64,000 bases of DNA from Euwallacea fornicatus (taxonomy: Eukaryota > Arthropoda > Insecta > Coleoptera > Curculionidae), in assembly GCF_040115645.1 (NCBI RefSeq), contig NC_089565.1, positions 1,116,001-1,180,000 on the forward strand. Reading direction: 5' to 3'. Below the pieces are notes generated by a model. It was given only the letters and a program-made list of their open reading frames with translations, had not been told where the DNA came from and made no database searches. Positions within the stretch are counted from its first letter, which is position 1; every line of letters begins with the position of its first letter. A program made the translations under genes and the position numbers. Positions 28,001-36,392 of the stretch are shown one piece after another.

Positions 28001-31000
28001 TTCTAATTTGATTAATTGTTCATTAATTAAATCTTAAAACGTATCATTGTCAATCGTATTATACGGGAACAATATGACGGAATCTAAATAATGACGGCAA
28101 ATTTCAGTGATACAAAGTCATAAAATTAAGAAAAGGGCATGACAAAAACGACAAATACTCTTAAAATACATATTTGATAGTATCTAATGTTTTCTCACTT
28201 TTCTTATATCCGAAAAAACAGATGTGAGATTTATAATAGAAAAAAAAATTTCAAAATCGGCACACTATGTTCAGTCGAACTGTAGTTCATGGACGTCTGA
28301 TGATAAGTCGGAGTAAACAGTTTTACTTTAATAAATATGTATCTAGTTCAGACTCGAATTCATCACATTTAAGACAAAATACTGGTAATTTAAAATTAGA
28401 AAATTGTTTTGCTCGTAAAACACCCGCACTAATTTTTTTTTTAAGAAAAGGCTCACCCGTACATCCTGCTATAAATAACACTTAAATTACTGTGAATGCT
28501 GTTGCAACATTGCATTACACTCCTATAAACACACAAATGGGGATCATTAATGTATGATTTTGTATACGTTAAAAGAATTTGTTAACATTCAGACGACGAA
28601 AATAGTTATTTAACCAATAAATATATTAATGAAGAGTACATTAATAACACAAACGCTTCAGAATATTAGAGTTAAGTTGCGATGGTTAATCGCTCATTAA
28701 TACACGAGTCAGATTCAATAGTTTTCCAGCGACTCTAAGAATTGGTTTTGGTTCTCGCAGAGCTTCTAATTTCGAATTTAGAGCAAAAAAAATAGTCCTA
28801 CTTTCAAATGAAAATTTCAATGGTGCTTGAACACCATTCATGATTATATTTCTCAAAATATTACAAGTTCTCCTTTTTAAAAAAAAATTGCCGGACAGCA
28901 GTGACAAAATCATGACAGAGGACAAATATAATACCAAAAAACTGAATATTTCATAACCTATCTCTCTCTCTCTCTGTTTAGTAATCTGTAAGTGGGACGA
29001 TAATGCTGTATTCGTTGATATTGTATATTCTTCAAAGTAAAATCGCGTATTATAGTGAAACAATTGAAACAATAAGCCTTAAAATAATTCATTAATGATC
29101 GATTTTGTAGATCTTAAATACACATGTTCCTTGTTAGTTGGATAAACAGTTATTTAATTAATAAGTGTTCCAATCGTTTGTTAATATACGTGCTAGTTAC
29201 TATATCATTTCATTGACCACATTATGAAGCAACAGAAAAGTAATAAGTTTCTGAACAATTCATCTTTCGGAATTAGAAGTTTGCTTTACTGACTGTATTT
29301 CCGCTTCCATCTGAGACTGAAATTTCTAATATTACAATTCAAAATTTCATAACTGGCATATACTTATCATCTGAAAAATACGATAAAATACGAATAAAAA
29401 TATTAAAATAAATAAGGGCGTTATGATTCGTCAGACTTGAACCGCGGTCTACTTCTCAATTCTGAAAAATCATGCAACATTGAGAATATTAAGGAGTAAT
29501 TTTACACACATGACATACATAATAAAAACGTATACATATATACATACGTAGTTGACCAAAATGACTATTTACAGGATTCATTAATAAATAACTTCTATTC
29601 CAAGATATGTAAGTTATTTATTAATAATTCCGGTAAATAATAATTTTCGTCGTCTACTTTCCATTATGTAACCTATGGAATTTATTCAAGTAACAAATAT
29701 GTATATCAATGCGTTCCATTAACAAAAGCGTTAATAAAAGTTCAAATTATTAAGGGTTTTTTAATATACTTGTCATTTAAGACGTTGCTAGCATAGCGAT
29801 TATACACTTTAATTTAAAAAGTCAACATTTTTTAAAGTTTAAGAGGGAAAAATAAGTTGATATCTATGGAGGTCTAATTGCCGTGTTCGGTTTCACGAAA
29901 AGTCAAATACATTTTCTTAAATATTTTCGAAACTCAAGTTAGAATTATACATAAAATTTTAAGTAAATAACATGTTAAATAGCATACATTTTTCTCTAAC
30001 CATTTTTGAGAAAATATCACCGAAACTCATCATATAAATAATTCAAAAAAATAGATTTTTTTAACAGATGAAGAATTTAGATGGCCACTGTAAATCTACC
30101 TTTGCCCGTACGTGTATGTAGTGAAAAAATTACGAGATTCATTTCTAATTTACAAAATAAAAAAATTACGTTGACACCCTGTAAAATGAAAATATTTTTA
30201 TATAAGAAAAGTTTTGCTGAATCGCTCCACTTTTTTCACCACCTAGCACTAAATACCCATTTGTATCGTTACTTCTGGGACATCCTGTATATAACTAAAC
30301 CTCTAAGAGATCGCGCTAAAGGAACGAAGAGAATATATATCCATTCCACAAAACTCATAAGATTGCGAAGCTTTTATGGAAACTAAATAACTTCATTAAA
30401 GAAATCTGTTATAAATATACTTCATGAACAGCAACATCTTAAATATGAACGAAAAACTATCTACGCACAGAAAGATCACTTTCAATACCTTTTTGAAAAA
30501 AACGAATTTTGTTCACATTTTTACATCCCATTAAGATCACTAAATTGTGATTAAATTAAATATTTTCATGATGGTGTTGCAGAGCATTGGTCACCACTAT
30601 GTAATACTGGGCACAGTCAATCACCGATTGCCCTATCAAAATCAGCTGCCTCCATTAAGGAATTTCACCCATTTTCCCTTCACGGGTATGGACAAACTGC
30701 AACAGCGTCACTAAAGAATAATGGACATTCAGGTTTGCTGATCTATCAGACAGTGAGATCAGTTCTGTTAAAAATATGTTATTGATTTCTAGCTGAAGTA
30801 CGTTTACAAGATATTTCACCACCCAAGGTACATGGCGGTGGTTTGCCAGGGACATACATCCTGGATCATTTACACTTTCATTGGCAGTCGGAACATACAA
30901 TGTCCAATTACAGGTGAACTGATAATTGCAAAAGTGTGAAATGATAATTTAATTTTAATCAGTTCTTGATTAGTGAGATTAAGATAGAAATTGCGGGATT

Positions 31001-33927
31001 TTCTTTTAATAGTTCGTTTATACGTATACAGAGGTCAGGTTCGCATGGTTAGTGAAGAAATCTCGAAAACTACAAGAGATACAAAGTTATTTTAATGGAG
31101 AAAAAAAGTTTAGTTTTATAAAACCTATTTAATAAATCTTTAATTTTTCCTAGTCCATTAGTGACCAGATATTTCGATATAACCCAATTTTATTATTAGT
31201 TTTTAGACAGCATAGCTGTATTATTATTAGTTTTCAAGAAACTATGTAAACACAAAATTAATTTTTGCACACATTTCTTTTCTAATGAAAAAGATAAAAA
31301 ATTATATGGTGCCGAATGATACAGAGAAGCGGGAGTAACTAAAATTGCATTTTTTTTCAGAAACTGTACCTCAATTGGTTTTTCACTAATTGATGTATCT
31401 CATTTATTTGCTCATTCAATATATATTTCATTTCCATTTTCATGTTTGACGCGATGTATCTCATTCTAAATAATTATATATCTGAAGAAAATTGGCATGT
31501 TTATCTTTGATTTCTTATCTTTTAGGTTTCCACTGGAGCTTCATTTGGTCCATTTTGAGCAAAAATACCGGAATTTGAGCGAAGCAATAAAACACAAAAA
31601 TGAAGTGGCAGTGTTGGGTGTACTTTTTGATGTGAGTTTAATACATTTAAAACACTTCGTAATAATCTGCAATAAGATAATATAACTTTATTGCTTAATG
31701 ATGCATTTAATCCTCCATCCACTATCGAAAACGTCACGAATTTGCGTTTCTAAAAACCAATTTCAAGTTTTTGGCGCTTAATTAAGCTACGAGTCTTCGC
31801 AAAACTTAAATACACATATTCAATATTTATCTTTTATCTTATAAATAAATGTTTTTTTTCTATAATAGTGCATAATAATATATAATACAACAAGCAAGAA
31901 ATACTGTTTACGAATAATATTTTCTGCACACGAGTCGCAGGCGAGCGTAGTAGCAGTAGTAGTCGAGTACGAAATGGACAGTTTGTACCTGTTAGTCTTT
32001 TAAAATTTTAAATTTCACAATTTTCGCCAAAATGGCTACTTGGCTTTTAACAGATATAATTTTTGTACGAAACGGTGGAAATTAAGCTTATTTCCTTATA
32101 GTTGCGCACCCAAGCCAAGAGAAATGAAAAATATTTGGAAATCGACGGTTTTTCAATATTACTTTTCAGTAGGTACCATATTCAGATGGTTGTAGAAAAA
32201 ACTATTTTTTCGCACTTATTTTTGTGTATCTAAAAACTATATATGAATTGGAAACAATTAACATCGATGAGCATAATACATGCCGCAGTGTAATCATTGA
32301 TAAGTTACTCACCTCCACTTCAACGAAGGAACTTAGGAGTTCCTTTCAGGAATATGAGTAACTGGTAATTAACGCTGTCGACCATCAAGGTTATTATCTT
32401 TTGGTGGTATCGCTATCACCTCTGGTCGGGTACTACTCTGTCTTTCAGTGCCCAACGAAACTAAGGGCGTGTCTACATTTCTCAGGATAGAGATCATATC
32501 AATAACTTTTAACCAAAAAAAAAACAATAAAAAGCATTAACCGTAAAATTAATATTAATTCTAATATACGTAGCTACATAAAAACTGTTTGACGTTCCTT
32601 GTTGCCAGGGTAGTGGACAGAACTTGACCACGGGCCTTCAAAACTGACTGTCGGTGGTTTTAACACCTGCTCGTCATGCCCAAGAAATTGCTTGATAACC
32701 CAACAAAGCACCCACTGCAGTGGAGTTTTATTTTCATTCTTCAGATCATTACATTAATTTTTTTTTTATTTGACTCATTTGATTTATATTAGAGACAACT
32801 GAAATTTTCATTTGAATAACGTTTCCGAAAATGAGCATGTAATCTTTGGATATGATTTCTTCGAAGGATTCACCAAATATGTAGTTCCCATAATTCAGAT
32901 TTAACAATTATAGTTCATTAGATACAGCATTTTTGGTTTGGACCACAACTTTGATCACATATTTACTTTGAATTTAAGATGAGTTCGATCTGATTAAATA
33001 GGATTGTAAATTCTTCGAATTGCTTGAATTTTAGTTTCAGCAAAAGAAACTCAGCTATTTTCACGCCTACTTCAACAAGACCATTAAAGTGAAATACCCA
33101 AGGCGAACCAAATTCCAATGAAGAAATAATGTTTTAGCTTCTTGTTTTGCATATAAACATAAACAAACGTATTAGAATATTCGACATACATGAATAGAAG
33201 CAATAAATCACATCATCCAGCGCTGTATGAAAAATGTCTTTTTGCTGTCGTTTACCTGCAACGACTGCCCGACAGCCGCAACAATATTTTTATAAGAACC
33301 TTCTGCCAGCACTATAAAAAAATAGAAGGTTCTGCCTATATCTATAAGCTCTGCCTCTTCATATGTAAGGCTCTATCTTAACACCACACATTTATCACCG
33401 GTCTTATACGATTTTTTTTTTAATTTGACAAGAAATGTATTTTCCACCTTAGCTTTCGCCAGACGATGATGAAGACTCACAGCCACTTCTAGATATTATC
33501 GACAATCTTAAAGACACTGTGGGCGAACCTCGGCAATTACACGGATTCAATGCGAAAAGTTTTATCCCCAGAGACAAAGCAGGATTTTACCGTTATTATG
33601 GATCGCTTACAACTCCAGGATGCAATGAAGGAGTTATTTGGACCATATTTACGAGTACTCTTCCAATTTCAGTAAGGCAGGTAAATAGTTCTTTAAAAAC
33701 TGTAAATTGATTTCCTTGTTCAAGCAATATTTATTTAGGTAAAGATTTTTGAAGCCATTCAAACTGAGGAAAAGGTTCCTCTGACAAAAAACTACAGGTC
33801 ACTCCAGCCTCTTTACAATAGAACGTTGTATTTGCGAGTCAGTCCTATCAGAAATAGTGCGGTCTTTGAAAAATATACCTCTTTAGTTGGGTTAATATGT
33901 ATTTTAACGTTGTGGATAATGCAATAA
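7083..33927 (+). CDS. Secreted/GPI-type alpha-carbonic anhydrase, 7 exons
   Basis: Hydrates CO2 to bicarbonate at a zinc site outside the cell. Coding exons: 7083-7128, 16479-16517, 30583-30732, 30793-30913, 31526-31631, 33453-33680, 33739-33927; all junctions are GT-AG and in phase, giving 292 residues. Residues 1-20 are a signal peptide. Visible family motifs: QSPI (41-44), NNGHS with proton-shuttle His77, GGGLPGTY, zinc ligands His106, His108 and His125 (LHFHW and ELHLVH), gatekeeper Glu112, and GSLTTPGC with Thr207. Cys35 and Cys211 match the disulphide of secreted forms. The last 15 residues are hydrophobic, suggesting a GPI anchor. Odd: only four positions separate His108 from Glu112, against ten in human CA II, so one active-site loop is about six residues short. 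Introns 1 and 2 (9.3 and 14.1 kb) are packed with transposons, while introns 3 and 6 are only 60 and 58 bp. Confidence 0.93.
7142..7720. repeat. Two diverged direct repeats just after carbonic anhydrase exon 1
   Basis: A unit at about 7142-7330 recurs at about 7550-7720, offset roughly 390 bp. Shared landmarks in the same order are a TTATAT-CAC/GCA stretch, CTCAAAG, CC.AACCAAT, AAATGAACGAAG or CAATGAACGAAG, GTCAG.TTTTAT, and CTGCTCA. The first copy overlaps the 5' end of intron 1. This could be a tandem duplication of a regulatory stretch or an old repeat. Confidence 0.6.
7912..9722. other. Carbonic anhydrase intron 1, no element recognised
   Basis: AT-rich intron DNA. The open frame at 8384-8620 has no recognisable motif. 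I see no transposon ends with a partner here. Confidence 0.35.
9723..10443. mobile_element. Double-tip MITE, 721 bp, in carbonic anhydrase intron 1
   Basis: Inverted repeats of at least 125 bp bound the element. Outer tips read CAGGGTGTCCCACAAGTG from each end, with TA outside both. A second tip, CAGGGTGTTAAAC, starts at 9832, 109 bp inside the left end, and its inverted copy ends at 10334, again 109 bp from the right end, also preceded by TA. The centre has no coding capacity. The inner tips could be subterminal transposase sites or could mark an inner element of 503 bp. Confidence 0.85.
10450..11049. mobile_element. Truncated mariner-like element, 600 bp
   Basis: Both ends read CAGGGTTACCCATG inward and stay similar for about 90 bp (shared TTTTTTTCTTATNGAAC and TGACGTT.TTGAG). 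TA follows the right end at 11050-11051. Inside, 10670-10915 on the minus strand reads as a transposase C-terminus: EWLAR.PDLTPIDLFLWNYL, then NNIEELNNKIT, then EVNEAQFEHL. The N-terminal two thirds of the transposase are missing. It lies only 6 bp from the neighbouring double-tip element. Confidence 0.75.
11490..13376. mobile_element. Mariner-like element, 1.9 kb, with about 220-bp TIRs
   Basis: Left tip CAGAGTGGCCCATTTAAAAC, right tip inward CAGGGTGGCTTATTTAAAAC, flanked by TA at 11488-11489 and 13377-13378. The inverted similarity extends about 220 bp from each end through shared blocks such as GTCCACCTG, TTCTTCGAAAAA, GTAGGTGTA and CTTAAATGG. It carries a nearly full-length but broken transposase on the + strand and sits in carbonic anhydrase intron 1. 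Confidence 0.85.
11877..13052 (+). pseudogene. Mariner-like transposase, broken
   Basis: A DDE transposase of the IS630-Tc1-mariner superfamily. From the N-terminus: MSLVSIERVVLF, GRHPGKTLSHPYATNLISKF.EIGSV, then VPRSSIHRILKKHKIHPYK, then FSDECTF with the first catalytic Asp, INRDN.RYWNDVNP, CAGILGNRIV, NLTGESYVNL, then QQNGAPLHY where the family has HDGAP (the second Asp is replaced by Asn), then WPPRSPDLTPSDF with the third Asp, and a C-terminus MELNGSSFRHLIK. Frame changes occur near 12180-12200, at 12620 and near 12815. The loss of the second acidic residue and the frame breaks make it inactive. Confidence 0.8.
13379..14497. other. Carbonic anhydrase intron 1, nothing recognised
   Basis: AT-rich intron DNA between two transposons. 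The open frame at 13797-14015 shows no family motif. Confidence 0.35.
14498..15067. mobile_element. Fold-back MITE, 570 bp
   Basis: Ends read CAGGTCGTCCGGTAAACC on the left and CAGGGTGTCCCGTAAGTC on the right, with TA outside each. Inverted similarity runs about 180 bp inward (shared AAATATTTACAC, GATATTTCGTA-type blocks, and the cluster around AAGGTCCATTCTTGA). There is no transposase; the open frame at 14842-15072 is only the right arm read through. No second inner tip is present, unlike the double-tip elements. Confidence 0.8.
15110..15960 (-). pseudogene. Tc1-like transposase with internal deletion
   Basis: Reading down from about 15905: MFKIKLGHFEGGKTTE, RRLNEANLHGYKARKKPLVS, RRIKFAKKYLSKNLNFWKK, then a jump to LSWRGVGPIHRTDSIMDRF, then FVQDNDPKH with the second catalytic Asp, and LDWPAQSPELNPT, where the family has SPDLNPIE. 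The segment that should hold the first Asp and the DGR/GGG motifs is missing between the FWKK and SWRGVG blocks, and stops and frameshifts occur throughout. A 10-bp inverted pair, GGTGTAC and GTACACC, near 15994-16012 may be part of the right terminal repeat. Dead copy in carbonic anhydrase intron 1. Confidence 0.75.
16862..17911. mobile_element. Double-tip fold-back element, 1.05 kb, TIRs over 350 bp
   Basis: Outer tips: CAGTGTGTTTCAAATTGG on the left and CTGGGTGTCCTGTATTAG on the right, both followed by the shared TAGGCCAATCCGC and ACCGG. A second tip CAGGGTGTTTGAAG starts at 16971 (109 bp in) and its inverted partner CACCCTG ends at 17802 (109 bp in). The inverted arms continue to about 17240 and 17545, sharing TTTCTTTATGTAGATTTCTTC. 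It begins 344 bp after carbonic anhydrase exon 2. No coding capacity. Confidence 0.85.
17912..19593. other. Carbonic anhydrase intron 2, nothing recognised
   Basis: AT-rich intron DNA. Overlapping open frames at 18171-18359 (-) and 18229-18465 (+) have no motif and no exon-like signals. Confidence 0.35.
19594..20867. mobile_element. Mariner element, 1.27 kb, full length
   Basis: Terminal repeats of about 24 bp: GGTGCACAAAAAGAAACTGA at the left and its complement, differing by one base, at the right, with TA at 19592-19593 and 20868-20869. Length, short terminal repeats and the DD34D-type transposase are those of classical mariner. Its ends differ from the CAGGGTG-tipped elements elsewhere in the window. 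The near identity of the ends suggests a younger insertion than most others here. Confidence 0.9.
19765..20797 (+). pseudogene. Mariner transposase (DD34D), inactivated
   Basis: Cut-and-paste transposase. Motifs in order: NSAWGDDSVGASTVRRWFKKF (helix-turn-helix region), QLAERLGVTLQAVS, AGKWVPHELTEDNKNRR, LLSRYKRK.FLHNIITGDEKW with the first Asp, WVDPGQPSTS, PNIHAKKILLRVW, GVVYYELLEPGQTV, LLHDNARPH with the second Asp, YSPDLAPSDFHLF with the third, and IHRLPSKWQKTIDSYGNYFDY at the end. All three catalytic Asp remain. Damage: a TGA seven codons after the start, another stop and a frame change at the A-run near 19820, a displaced frame near 19940-19975, and TGG to TAG at 20345. The reading resumes cleanly after each. 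Confidence 0.92.
21507..22352. mobile_element. Large palindromic element built from two inverted MITE arms
   Basis: Sequence 21507-21760 is the inverted copy of 22100-22352. The right outer tip is CAGGGTGTCCAACGG (reading inward); the left one is eroded. About 185 bp inside each outer end lies another tip, TATAGGGTGTTCCGTTT (22166 on +) and its mirror near 21694, facing the opposite way to the outer tip. Each arm therefore looks like a small MITE of about 185 bp in its own right. Shared blocks include GGCCACTATCCGTATCTTGG and ACCGGAAGTGGTATTTTC. It lies in carbonic anhydrase intron 2. Confidence 0.8.
24160..24217. repeat. Long imperfect hairpin, 58 nt
   Basis: CGCACTAAGCG (24160-24170) pairs with CGCTTAGTGCG (24207-24217); after one A/C mismatch GTACCC pairs with GGGTAC; then ATGAG pairs with CTCAT across a 3-nt bulge, leaving a 9-nt loop. 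It is one of the few GC-rich spots in this intron. The two arms are 22 and 26 nt. It could be a tiny inverted-repeat element or a small-RNA hairpin; the sequence alone does not decide. Confidence 0.85.
25405..25480 (+). repeat. Possible tRNA-derived SINE head
   Basis: TGGCGAACGG at 25418-25427 fits a polymerase III A box, and GGTTCAAGTTC at 25455-25465 fits a B box, about 37 bp apart, close to tRNA spacing. The block does not fold into a proper tRNA, so a SINE promoter or an old tRNA relic is more likely. No second copy was seen in the window. Confidence 0.3.
26092..26446. mobile_element. Probable MITE with CAGGGTG-type tips, 355 bp
   Basis: Left tip TATAGGGTGTCTATTC and right tip, inward, TACAGGGTGAACC. 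Similarity beyond the tips is poor, so the pairing of the two ends is uncertain. No coding capacity. Confidence 0.4.
27617..27657. repeat. Inverted repeat, 18-bp arms, 5-nt loop
   Basis: ATGACACATGACAAAAAC (27617-27634) and GTTTTTGTCAAGTGTCAT (27640-27657) pair at 17 of 18 positions around TTAAT. The TGACA core resembles the boxes found upstream of importin-11. Function unknown. Confidence 0.85.
27658..30159. other. Carbonic anhydrase intron 2, nothing recognised
   Basis: AT-rich intron DNA. Open frames at 28267-28485 (+) and 28686-29072 (-) were examined and show no family motif. A short CT microsatellite lies near 28965. Confidence 0.35.
30160..30287. mobile_element. Solitary double-tip transposon end
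   Basis: Two inverted tips, CACCCTG ending at 30181 and CATCCTG ending at 30287, each followed by TA, lie 106 bp apart and face the same way. This is the layout of the right end of the double-tip elements at 9723, 16862, 39595 and 62317. No left end was found, so this is probably a fragment. It lies 295 bp before carbonic anhydrase exon 3. Confidence 0.5.
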
Positions 33928-34067
33928 GCAATTGTACGATAAGGTTATGTAATCTCCACGACTTTTGATTGCTCTATAGTTATTGTCTATGTTATAAGTT
34001 TTAAGATCTAGGTTTAAGAATAAGTTATTATTAATTATTAGTATTCATAATTAGTCAAATATCGACA

Positions 34068-34096
34068 AATAAAAAATGGCCAAAGTTGTAAATAAA
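34068..34096 (+). terminator. Carbonic anhydrase polyadenylation signals
   Basis: Two AATAAA hexamers, at 34068-34073 and 34091-34096, lie 141 and 164 bp after the stop codon. They precede the pogo-like element and give a plausible transcript end. Confidence 0.55.
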
Positions 34097-34309
34097 ACTT
34101 TTAATACTCCATTGGTATGAACTATTAGAGTTTAATATAGATTTACCTTCCTCTATATGGTCTACGATTTATATTTGTATCATTACTATAGAAATCATTA
34201 TTAGCTACCCATTTGGCCGTTGACAAATAGTGAATAAATACCTATAAACATTTAATACACACACAAACAAAATTAAAACTCCCATTTTATTTTCCGTATA
34301 AGTACGTGC

Positions 34310-36392
34310 TTTAGTTACTTAGATAAAGCGAACTCATGTTTAACGAACAACCACTTTAAGCAAATATTTTTTAACACAAAAAAAAGAGATATTGGCGGTT
34401 ACAACGAACTTATAGATTTTTAGAAAAAAACCCTCAACGCCGGGGAATCCTCGGATCGCATATCCATTATTATGCTTATTTTTTTATTTGTTTTCTTCAT
34501 TCGTACATTAAGTTGTAAAGAATGCAGTTCGCTGTTAATATGGAAACTAAAAAACGTAAGTTGTTGAGAATTGAACAAAAATGAAATATTATTCATCATT
34601 TTTCTCGGGGGATTTCTCGTTCAAATGTATGCAAAAAGTATAAATTATCACAATCTACCATTTTAACGATAAAAAAAATTAAGAGATTAATTAGTACAAC
34701 TAATATAAAAATAAAAAAAGAATACGAGAACTTATAAGAAATGATATACATCAGGCGCTTCTTAAGTGGTTTACGATTCAAAGGAGACGAAATAATCCAA
34801 TTTCTAGCTCAATATTGCAAAGGCCGAAACCTAGCAATTTTGCGTAGTGGTTCTAGTAGCAGTGGAAATTTTGTATGTACAAGAGGATGGCTTGACAGGT
34901 TTAAATTAAGACACAACATACCAGTGGGTAAAATCCATGGAAAAGCAGCCGAAGCATCACCTGCAGTAACATCTAAATGGCTTCAAAATAAATGACCAAG
35001 TATTAGTGCCGGATACGAATTTAACGATATCTTTAACGGAGGTGAAACAGGTTTGTTTTACAGAATGACTCCTGACAAAACGATAAAATTTAAGAAAGAA
35101 AAATGTATTAGTGGAAAACAAAGCAAAGAAATAATTAGTGTGTGGGTTTGTACTAATGTGACTGAAACTAATAAACATCCATTGATGGTAATTGATAGAT
35201 CTAAATTATTGAGATATTTTAAAAATAAAGGCAAGTTACCTTTAAATTACGAGTCTAACAAAAGAGCATGGGTGACAAGTGAAATTTTTGAAAAACTAAT
35301 TAAAGAATAGGATAAAGAACCTAAAAAGAAAAAAATGAAAATACTATTGATTTTTGATAACTACCCAGCACATCCACAACTAAGAAGTCTTGGATTTATT
35401 AAATTTGTTTTCCTTCCCTTATACCACTATACCAACCACCACCATTTCACTTCCATTTCACAACCAATGGACCAATGTATTATACGTCGTCTAAAGGCAC
35501 ACTATCGAAAAATGTTTTTAGTACAATTAATAAACGCCTTTGAAAACAAGGAAGATTTCAAATTTATACTCTTTGATAAAATAATAACGATAAGTGTAGC
35601 TTGGCGAAACGTTTCCAAAATAACAATTGGAAACTATTTTTGTCATGCAGGATTTATCTCTCAGTCCACAAACGAAGCTGATGAAAAAGATCACATCCCT
35701 TTGATGCATTTAAGATCGAGGCTTGTTGGTGGTTAACTGAACGATACAGAATTTGTGCATGAAGTGAATGAAGACAACATTCCTTTAATTGCTTGGATTA
35801 AACAGCATAACAATATTGACATCAGTAAATATTTCAAAATTGATAACAGTTTAATAACCACTGCTGTTCCAAGTAATGCTGAATTGATTGCGTGTGCCGT
35901 ATTTGAGACAGCCTCTACAAAAGAACTCTTGAATAGTGAAAATCATGAAGAAGTAGCTGACGAAAATGATCTACCAAATGTACCGAAGTCTCTCAATTAT
36001 ATGAATAAGATCTCTAAATTTTCATACTGTGCTAAAGCTGAATCTTCTGTATTTTAAGTTTTTCACAAAATTTATAATTATGTTGAAAGACAATTAGTAA
36101 AAAATTAAATACAAAATAAAATTATCGATTATTTTGAAATGAAAAAAATAATAGATATTTTGGATATCATAAGAAATAATTTTAGGGTAATTTGATGTGT
36201 AGGTAATTCATATTTAGCTTCATTTGTGTTTTCTATTCAATTTTGAAATAAATTTTGTGTCTGAAAAATACTTTTGTATAAATTCTATATAACTCAAGCA
36301 AATAATATCGACAACTAGTTATAACGAACGCTCGGTTAGAACAAATCAAATTTCAGTCCCTCTTGAGTTCTTTATAACCGAGTTCTACTGTA
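34310..36392. mobile_element. Pogo/Tigger-like element
   Basis: The right end reads inward as CAGTAGAACTCGGTTATAAA with TA outside, the typical pogo-type tip, and continues with GAGGGACTGAAATTTG and TCTAACCGAGCGTTCG. The left end is eroded; GATAAAGCGAACTC and TTTAACGAAC near 34322-34347 are the best remaining match. A decayed transposase fills the interior. The left boundary is approximate. Confidence 0.7.
34540..36057 (+). pseudogene. Pogo/Tigger (jerky-type) transposase, dead
   Basis: N-terminal CENP-B-like helix-turn-helix: KKRKLLRIEQK, HHFSRGISRSNVCKKYKLSQSTI. A second DNA-binding stretch, DIHQALLKWFTIQRRRNNPIS, is read in another frame at 34740, and GWLDRFKLRHNI follows. The DDE core reads NGGETGLFYR.TPDKTIKFKKEKC, GKQSKE, NKRAWVTSEIFEK, LLIFDNYPAHP, and QPMDQCIIRRLKAHYRK. 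The family has NADETG at the first site, so the first catalytic Asp is changed to Gly. The second and third Asp are present. Stops at 34582, 34735, 34993, 35308 and 35734 and a frame change confirm it is inactive. The acidic C-terminus runs to 36057. Confidence 0.88.

Noticed and set aside
28267..28485. 72-codon open frame on + strand in carbonic anhydrase intron 2
   Set aside because: No recognised domain and no supporting exon structure.
28686..29072. 128-codon open frame on the minus strand
   Set aside because: No motif, no splice signals that make sense, and a low-complexity run (RERE, from CT repeats) in the middle; more likely chance.
29425..29480. B-box-like GGTTCAAGTCT on the minus strand, possible tRNA
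   Set aside because: No A box or cloverleaf at the right distance.
30733..30792. Apparent frameshift in carbonic anhydrase after NNGHS
   Set aside because: It is explained fully by a 60-bp GT-AG intron that restores the family reading frame.
30655..30900. 81-codon open frame on the minus strand
   Set aside because: It is antisense to carbonic anhydrase exons 3 and 4, which carry unmistakable family motifs on the + strand.
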